This document shows positions 56,824 to 64,000 of a DNA stretch of 64,000 nt, piece after piece. Source of the stretch: Omphiscola glabra (taxonomy: Eukaryota > Mollusca > Gastropoda > Lymnaeidae); assembly GCA_964017045.1 (NCBI GenBank), contig OZ024794.1, forward strand, positions 32,829,682 through 32,893,681, written 5' to 3'. The first letter of the stretch is position 1. Each line of letters begins with the position of its first letter. The notes under the pieces are model-generated. The model saw only the letters and a list, made by a program, of their open reading frames with translations. It was not told where the DNA came from and did not search any database. Position numbers and translations under genes: made by a program.

Positions 56824-59548
56824 AGATGAGCACTCTACCTTGGTGATGATAGTGTTCAGTATTACGCCGGGCGCATTTTCAGCAGAAGAGTGGTCACCAC
56901 ACCAATTAAGTGAATAATCCACACAGTTCCATTAAAAATATCGTTCTTTTTTTCAATTTCTTTTAGGCTTGTATATACCTCCATGTTATAAGGGATGACG
57001 TATTTTAAAGACGCTTTGCCCGCCTTCCACGTGCATGACCTCTTTCAAGTCGGTCCTGTGTTGGGGCGGCTAGAAAAAAATATCCCGTTGTTGATACTTT
57101 TGTTTACTATCGTCCGTTTCTGTGGAACAGGATCAAACAATCTAGAGAATGCGAGAAGCAGTGAGACTGCGTATTCCTTTTTCCAGAATGATCATCTGAA
57201 ACTGAGTATAAAAGGGATAAGAATAAATGACGATAGAGATTTTCCTTTCCTTGATTACGAGGCATGCTGTGTGTCATTATACTTTGTTGTGTGTAGAGAT
57301 TTTTATTTCCTCGTACAATTTGGTGCTCATTGTATTTTGATATACAGTACCGGTACCAGCAAATCTGTAAGTTTATAATTTCAATCATATTTCACTTGCT
57401 GTTATTATTTAATTGAAGTTCACAAATTAAAAAGTTATTAATTGTAATTAGCTCTGGCCTTGATTGTCGTTTTATTTGGTATTATTTTTAAACGTTGGTA
57501 TCGTCCTTTATTATGGACTGTTTCTAGAACGAGCCATAGTCTAAAATTAAGAGATTAAATTCTCCAATTAAAACTGTCCGTAATACTCCATGAATTCAAG
57601 ACATTGTGGCATCATTATCGAAATTTGAGGAAAAAACTCACTAAGGTCATACGTTTTTCTCCCTTAAATGGGGAGAAATCCCAGAAGCTCTTCTCACTTC
57701 TACTTGACCATCATGGATCTCTGGTCAGTGGGTGAAAGGCTAGGCGTTGTGTTGAAATTGATGGCAATCTAAAATATCTAAAGGAACTGACATACGAGTT
57801 TATTGTTAATATCTTGATAAATCTTGACCCGTTTCGGGCGTCTCAAACGTAACTTACGCCCCTGATCATATGAAACACTAGCACTAGATGCTCTGATGGG
57901 GGCCCTGCTATGGTAGCACTATGTTCTGGTGCCCACCCTGCGCTCGTATTTAAACAAGTTATATTATGAAACGGATTCGAGCAAGATCTGACAAATTTAA
58001 AATTTTCAACTTGGTGTCAGCCCCCTCCCCCCACATCGGGGCGATGTCAGGACGCCACTGGAGACACCACACAATGGCCCCATGATATGCACATACTAAA
58101 TTCTAAAATTACAGACAAACAGCGCCTCGCTGACACAATAATGAAAGACTTTGGCGATGCAGTGATACTCTGTCTCTATATTTAACGTCACGCGAGATTC
58201 CATAACACTCCGTGCACAAAAATTGTGTGAGCAATAGAGTGAAATAGGAGGTGGTGATGTCACGTTCATTTTTATACATGGGAAAATAGGGAACTCTCAA
58301 ACCAATACGTGCCATTTTAATTTAACAATCTATTTGTTACATTTTTATTTCAAACTAAAAATCTGGAAACATTCCACAGAAATACTAGTTTTTAAATAAT
58401 GGGAAATTTCGATATTATCATTTGATGTCAATATTTGGAATAAATATATTTTTTTAATGAAACAGGATAATTATTTGATTCTAGGAAACTAGTTAAATTT
58501 GGATGTGACTTAAATATTTCATTAAAATAATTTATCACCCGACTGTGATTATCATCTAGCCCACAAATATCACATTTTTTAAAACCTATATTTGTTAAAA
58601 TAAATAAACCAAAGTTTGAAGGAAAAAACACTGATTAAAAAAAAGCCGACTTCTGGAGCTTCAGAAATAAATTTTGCACCTGACGTCACCAGGTTACAAG
58701 AATTTAATGGTAGACCAATCCAACTAGCATGTCTGTTATTTTATGTATTATTTGTTTTAAGTTTGCAAATTTCCTTTGATAGAATCTGTCATCTGATTGC
58801 TTATTTGAAAAAAAATTTTTTTTTAAATGTATGAAATCAAGATTAGATCTACTCTTTCCTGAACAAACAGACCCCACTTATTGATCTGTCAATCTACTGA
58901 TGACTTTGGCCCCGGGGAAAGGTGAGCATAATTTAATAATAAGGCCAAATCGAAATTATAGACCGCAATCGTGATCAAACTGTGCATACGGCGTGCACGA
59001 GCAGGGCACGCGCGAGCAGCGGTCAAACGTCAGTTAGAAGAAGGGGGATATCACTCGCATTGTTTTATTATTGATGATCTACCCACTATTGCGTCATTGA
59101 CAGCAGGAACCGCTGCATTAATATTTCAACAAGCTTTTTTTTTATTTTAAAAGAAAGAATTTTTTAAAAACTCACAACACACGCACAATCAAACTCTTCT
59201 GAATGACATCGACTTTGTAGGACAAGAAATAATGATTATATCTAGAATATAAAAATAGACCAAGAAATTTACTAAAATCAAGTTGCGATATTAGTCACAA
59301 TGACCGCCTGCGCTGGTTAAGAATTTTGTAGTAGAGCTTCGCTTTTCCAAACTCCGATTATCCGAAACACCGTTATCCGAACCGCCTCTGTCTTTTAAAA
59401 ACTATTATTTTCGTACGCAACATGCATGGCATGGAACATTGGCGTAAAAACATCGAAAATAAATCCAACCTCTTTAACAAAAGCTAGTTGAAAATAGGCA
59501 CTGTACACGAAGTGACCAGACTCGCATGATGCGATATGCAAACGCGTA
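56824..59548. other. Intergenic, no supported gene
   Basis: AT-rich DNA. The open frame at 56995-57378 has no domain I recognise and lacks conserved motifs. A sequence near 59340-59390 (CTTTTCCAAACTCCGATTAT, TATCCGAA) resembles a Tigger-type end, but a partner end is not evident. Confidence 0.45.
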
Positions 59549-59839
59549 TCCGGAAATTTGATCAAAAGAAATTTCGTCGACGTAAAATTGATCGACGGAA
59601 ATTTGATAGAACGGAAATTTGATCGAATCGTTTTTTTAGTTTATACGTTACAATTTTGCGTCAATTTTTTTTTTTTAACGCATTATTTTGTTTTACTATA
59701 TAGTATAGTGCGTTCAAAAAGAAATTTGACGAAAATTTTAACGTCTGAACTGAAAAAAAGATTCTACCAAATTTCCGTTCGATCAAATTACCGTCGATCA
59801 ATTTTCCGTCCACGAAATTTCTTTCGATCAAACTTCCGG
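59549..59839. mobile_element. Palindromic MITE, about 100-bp inverted arms
   Basis: The left arm CCGGAAATTTGATCAAAAGA, AATTTCGTCGACG, ATTGATCGACGGAAATTTGA is matched in reverse by the right arm ending TCGATCAAACTTCCGG. The two arms cover about 59549-59640 and 59750-59839 around a T-rich loop. Within each arm the core GGAAATTTGATCGA is repeated, so this is another small foldback-type structure. Both strands give look-alike open frames. Confidence 0.8.
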
Positions 59840-59964
59840 TAACCATGCAAATAATGTACGCCGGCAAAGGCGAGACGATGTGACCTCGGATTTCATTGAA
59901 AGCACCAGTTATCTATGTGTTTTGGAAATAACCTATATATATATATAATATATGTATATACAGG

Positions 59965-60160
59965 GCGGAAGCAGCTGTAAAGAGAGCGCAGAGAAAGGCG
60001 AGAAAACACTGCTCCACCACATTCGTGTGTGGGACATGCAAAAGAGACTACCACTCGAGGATCGGTCTCACTAGCCACACCAAGAGCTGCAATCAGAAAA
60101 GATAAATCTATCGTCTCTGGTAGACGGAAAGATGCCATACATATATATATATATAATTAT
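59965..60160 (+). pseudogene. LINE ORF 3' end with C-terminal zinc-finger motif and tail
   Basis: An open stretch of 46 codons ends at TAA 60103-60105. It reads basic residues (KRAQRKARKHC), then FVCGTCKRDYHSRIGLTSHT and KSC. This Cys-Cys-His-Cys finger with SRIGLxSH is the recurrent C terminus of RTE/related LINE polyproteins in invertebrates. The following CGTCTCTGGTAGACGGAAAG hairpin and ATGCCATAC plus an (AT)n run look like the LINE 3' UTR and tail. The rest of the element is absent. Confidence 0.7.
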
Positions 60161-60545
60161 ACTAGCCAATATACCCAGGGTTGCACGGTATTGCATTTGG
60201 AAAAACAACTTCTACAGCCTTTTAATTAAGATTGAAATTAAGCGACATGTTAAAAAAAAAACCCAACACCCTTAAAGTAAAAAAAAAGTTAATTACTTTG
60301 TCTCCTATTAAAACACATAAAATAACTTTTGTAAATATTTCGTTCCCCAAAAGGAATCCCGACCCCCAGAGAGCTCCCCCTAGGATCCCGTTTCCCGTTG
60401 GGATCCCGTTTTTCGATGTAACCCGCTACTCGGCGGGATCCCGACCCCACTGGGATCCCCATCCCGGTTTGATCCCGATCCCGGTGGCATTCACGATCCC
60501 GGTTGTATCCCGATCCCAGTAATTACTTTTTGAACACGAAAATTT
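60161..60545. repeat. GATCCCG-rich degenerate tandem repeat and adjoining retroposon-like sequence
   Basis: ACTAGCCAATATACCCAGGG, TTGCACGGTATTGC opens the segment, a phrase often seen at the end of invertebrate non-LTR elements. From about 60355 to 60520 there is a degenerate 14-18 bp repeat GGGATCCCG-TTTCCC or GGTTTGATCCCGATCCC. No gene. Confidence 0.5.
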
Positions 60546-61689
60546 ATACAACTAAATACACCACTACAACTATATTACATTTAAGTTGACAGGGGGGCCG
60601 CCGGTGGGGCTACCCATAACATAATTGTACCGATTTGCCTGAGATTTGGGGGGGGGGGTGGTTGGGGGGGGGGTGGAGGTGCTATAAAAAAACATTCATT
60701 TCACTTATCAAGTTAAAATTTAAAATTTGTCCCATTAAAATTTGTTTGTGCCATAGATATATTTAAAAAAAAATAAATTATTGAGCTTTTTTTAAAATTC
60801 TAGATTGGCCCTGAATGGATTGGATATTATTAGTTTTAAATCCACCGATATTTATATACCAACAATGATATATGATATGAAATTGTATATATATATATAG
60901 TTATTTTATTAGAACCCCCACATGAAACATCAACTTGTACTGTCATTGTGGTTTCACCCGTTTCGTTCACCTTTCACTCCGCAGCTCCACCGTTCACTCC
61001 ACCACCCTTTCCACCAACACTTAGCGACAAGGCTTGTTTGAAAGTTTTCTAATCCCCTTCCCAGACTGGTTATTTCGGACGTAAAAAAAAAAAAAAAAAA
61101 AGAATGCTGTTATGAACGAACCACTTGTGTCGCATCGACCATTATAGAGGTTGGGGGGGGGGGGGGGGAAGCTAGGAGAAAAGTTCCAACATTTTCATAG
61201 TCCAAGTCCAGACGGACCGGAAGTGTGAGAGATCATGGTTTAATGTTGATCGTATCGATTCCAAACAATAACAGAATCGCTTTGTGGGTTCTTGTCTAAC
61301 AGGCAAACAAGTATCGTTCCTAAAGAGCTTTGAATCATTGATTTCTTTGAAAACAAATTTTAAGAGTGGGGGGAAAATCTCCTTTGAACTGTCTCAAAAC
61401 TTTTCTCACGTTTAAAAAAAATAAAAAATTGTATGTGAATGCTCCGGATAAAATAATTATGATTTGAATTTTTTAAACCTAAACCCCCTCCCCCCCCCCC
61501 CCCCACCAACCAAAAAATCATTTATAATGTTCAAGTTACGCCACCCAAATGAATTTTTATTTTCCATTATAAATATTGTTATAATCTAAAAAATAATAAT
61601 GAATATTTGTGTTATGGTTTCACTCTCAGATTCATATAATGTATACAACCCATAAAAACAAAGTTTTTCGTATAAATCCTTTATATGCT
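60546..61689. other. Intergenic, long poly-G/poly-C tracts, no gene
   Basis: Poly-G near 60648-60658 and 61153-61168, poly-A near 61084-61100, poly-C near 61489-61504. Nothing coding is supported. Confidence 0.5.
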
Positions 61690-62170
61690 TATTTATTATT
61701 TTATCTTATATTGATATTCCAATGCCCCATCCGCTTTTACACCGCAGATTTATTAGACCAACTATTTCAGAAAAACAAAAGAAAATATGACGCCCCAAAC
61801 CCACTTGCTATATATTGTTATTTAATTATTTTTTTTTTTACAGAATCTCATTTAGCGCAGTTATCTGGAATTTTATTTGGTGAACTCACAGTCGTCATAT
61901 TTCCTTTAAAAAAGAATCTCATTTAGCTCAGTTATCGAGAATTTTATTTCCCCCATCTTCCCTTTGAAAAACGACGGGGAAAACTGATTTTTGTGGGGTT
62001 GGGGAAATCAGATAAGGAATTTCTGAATGTTTGATAGAATATATTGTCACCGGCCACGAGTCTCTGGGCCAAGTTTCAGCTCGATAGGGTGACGGGAAGT
62101 GGGTCAATTAGCCGTCCGAAGATGTTTGCCCTACTCACAAAGGCGAAGACAATATAAAGGATTTTTAAAA
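61690..62170 (+). repeat. Dispersed repeat family B, second long copy
   Basis: Blocks TTTTACACCGCAG, AACTATTTCAGAAAAACAAA, GAATCTCATTTAGCGCAGTT, GGGCCAAGTTTCAGCTCGAT, GTGACGGGAAGTGGGTCAAT, AGCCGTCCGAAGATG and AATATAAAGGATTTTT match the copy at 54830-55310. A 60-70 bp internal piece (AAGAATCTCATTTAGC.CAGTTAT) is duplicated in tandem here (about 61852 and 61912). Confidence 0.7.
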
Positions 62171-63840
62171 TAGATACCCCACAAATTAAAAAATGTATTC
62201 TAAATGATGCACATATTGTTTCGGCGCTTGTTGTAAATTATTAAAATTCATGCTTTAATCACACACGATTTCTATTTAAAACGAATCAAAACGTCACCTT
62301 AAATGTCTTGTCACACGTGATATATCTATCCTATGAAACTGAGTGATTTTTCTTTGCTTTTTTTCTGAATTAAAAAAAACTACAAAAAACTGAAAAGCTG
62401 TGTGTGAGCTGAAACACCTAAGACGATAATATGATCACGTTAATGAATAAGGCGAATTTCTCAGTGAACTCTTCGATTGTATATATGCGTTAATGTTGTC
62501 TCTATTCCGATATAAAGTAATTGGAAGTTTTTGTTTGTTTGTTTATTTTTAATACGTAAATAGTGCGATGCATTTTCCTTATCTTATTCCAAAAAAACCC
62601 ACTCCCCTTTTTTTCCGTTGTTTCGATGCTAGAGTGCTGTATATTCAAAGTGTAACATAACACAAGGAACCGTTGACTTTTGCGGTTGAGGGATTGGGGG
62701 GGGGGGGGGGTGCGCCTCTTTTCTATGATTACATTTTGTTTTAAAACAGACCAAAAACTTTTGATATTAGATGCATATCGAACTGAACAGTTTTTTAATT
62801 AAAAGATAGAATTATAATTATAAGTGTTCTGCCCAATTTAAAAGCCGCCAACAGATAAGCAGAATGAAGCGGGATATATTTCATCTTTGCTACGTGATTT
62901 TCCATCAATCTCCAGCTATACACATAGTTTTGGTAGCATTGGTTTACACAATGTTAATTGACATAATGAGAGTAGGTTTTTTTTTTCTTTCCTTTTTTTT
63001 CAATATCAGGAAGGGAGCAACGAAGAAGGATTCAAATAATTATTTGAAAAACTTGGGAACAAAATCCCGGACTAATAAACTGGGCGTGAAACCAATTTCC
63101 CCGGAAATAAGCAGAATCTTCTCCGAATGAAGCCATTGGAACGTGGACGACTCGCTTGGGTTGTGTCGACCAGGTGACGTGTAAATTAACGGGTTACTGA
63201 CATTGCTCACAATAAAACACGCGTGCTATGCTCTCTGCACTACATACGTCTTTGTGTTTTAATAAAATAATGCACATCTAATTGGTTTAACTATTTGAAA
63301 AAAAACAACAGCACCACACACACACACACAAACGAACGCTATTTCATGAATAATAAGAGAGCAGATTTTAGAGTAGTGCTTCTAAATAATATTTCTTTAC
63401 TGTCACTTAGACTTCTCTCTTCTTGCACCTCCCGCAGCAATCAGGATTTATACAAGATTGCCAATTTTGGGTCTTTTTAAAAAGTTTTAAGTTTTTATTT
63501 TTTTATTTACGAAATAAAAATTCACGAAACAAATGTGACTTTAAGCAATATTTTTTTGTTCAGCGCGTTTTATGATAAACTTATCCACATCAGGCACCGA
63601 AATATTCTATTTGCAAATAATTCAAATTTAAACACAGTAGAACAGCTGATTAATTATTATCGAATTACGAAACGTATTCAAAGATGTTCCCCTAGCAAAT
63701 CACGTGACATGTGCTACAGTAAACACATTAACACCGGTGGCCGAGTGATATCCACACACAAAAAAACCCACATAAATCTCACAACTAAAAGGATCCGTGT
63801 AAATGTAAAGATGTCAAAAACACTCAATCGAACGGGAATA
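62171..63840. other. Intergenic, no supported gene
   Basis: AT-rich sequence with poly-G (about 62696-62710), (AC)n near 63315-63329 and poly-T tracts. Short open frames (62864-63130, 63535-63864) have no recognisable domain. Confidence 0.45.
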
Positions 63841-63851
63841 TCCATGTGTAT

Positions 63852-63862
63852 GGCGCATGCGT
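63852..63862 (+). promoter_or_regulatory. NRF-1-like site upstream of the terminal exon candidate
   Basis: GGCGCATGCGT matches the core GCGCATGCG of the palindromic NRF-1 element, about 60 bases before the candidate ATG at 63920. NRF-1 sites typically mark promoters of genes for mitochondrial functions in animals. One match by itself is weak evidence. Confidence 0.35.
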
Positions 63863-63919
63863 GAGGATGAGAAGAGTCTTCTGCGTGGCCGTGAGTTATT
63901 TAACCCTCTTGTGTCCGTG

Positions 63920-64000
63920 ATGCAGCGATTTGTCTCCCTCGCCCTAGGTGTGGGAGTCCGCAGTGCTACCAAAGTGGGCTGTGCCGTCTTCACATCCGAT
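63920..64000 (+). CDS. Candidate first coding exon, cut by window end; possibly MIC13/QIL1-like
   Basis: From ATG at 63920 the frame stays open to the window end (27 codons): MQRFVSLALGVGVRSA, then TKVGCAVFTSD. It is short, locally less AT-rich than the surroundings and follows an NRF-1-like site. A short hydrophobic, glycine-rich helix just after the N terminus, followed by an aspartate, recalls the start of MICOS subunit MIC13/QIL1, a mitochondrial inner-membrane cristae protein. That assignment rests on a handful of residues and could be wrong. An alternative start of an exon after the CAG at 63924 would give the same frame. Confidence 0.3.
   Translation, partial: MQRFVSLALGVGVRSATKVGCAVFTSD

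Noticed and set aside
56995..57378. 127-codon open frame
   Set aside because: No recognisable domain, no splice or codon support; opposite-strand frame of similar length also open. Left uncalled.
59558..59867. Two mirror-image frames containing KLIDGNLIERKF
   Set aside because: They are the two strands of a palindromic MITE, not coding.

Overview
The window looks like nuclear DNA of an animal, most likely a gastropod mollusc and plausibly a freshwater pulmonate snail. It is AT-rich and crowded with minisatellites and long poly(G)/poly(C) runs, and two genes are split by GT-AG introns. The gene content fits a snail: a cluster of single-exon rhodopsin-type receptors and a secreted fibrinogen-domain protein. 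Two short elements match the SPIN hAT transposon, which was reported from the pond snail Lymnaea stagnalis. The species is an inference and cannot be fixed from the sequence alone.

Layout. From 1 to 19.0 kb there are three intronless class A GPCR genes, all on the minus strand: 1-744 (cut by the window edge), 4787-5974 and 17666-18994. Between the second and third lie seven unrelated minisatellites, two hAT-type short elements, a SPIN-like copy, a LINE remnant and a Penelope-type motif. A Tigger/pogo relic sits immediately downstream of the second receptor. From 19 to 24.2 kb I see no gene, only one clear TA-flanked MITE.

From 24205 to 39142 on the plus strand lies a complete 19-exon NAA35 gene (auxiliary subunit of the NatC N-terminal acetyltransferase, 713 aa). 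Its introns carry an intact SPIN-like element with a perfect 8-bp target-site duplication, a Penelope-derived inverted repeat, a 48-copy 47-bp satellite and a probable solo LTR.

From 40454 to 54319 on the minus strand lies a complete 11-exon gene for a secreted coiled-coil protein with a C-terminal fibrinogen domain (about 586 aa, no Ig domain). Three of its intronic minisatellites start exactly at exon borders and repeat the adjacent splice site many times over. A foldback-like element sits in another of its introns.

From 54.3 to 64 kb the DNA is mostly repeats: two minisatellites, dispersed retroposon-like repeats, a palindromic MITE and a LINE 3' end. At the very end (63920 onward) a possible first exon begins, preceded by an NRF-1-like site; it weakly resembles MIC13/QIL1.

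How the genes relate. The three receptors are a local tandem family. NAA35 and the fibrinogen gene are convergent neighbours about 1.3 kb apart with no obvious functional link. The most unusual signal is the growth of tandem repeats out of exon-intron borders, giving long rows of decoy splice sites.
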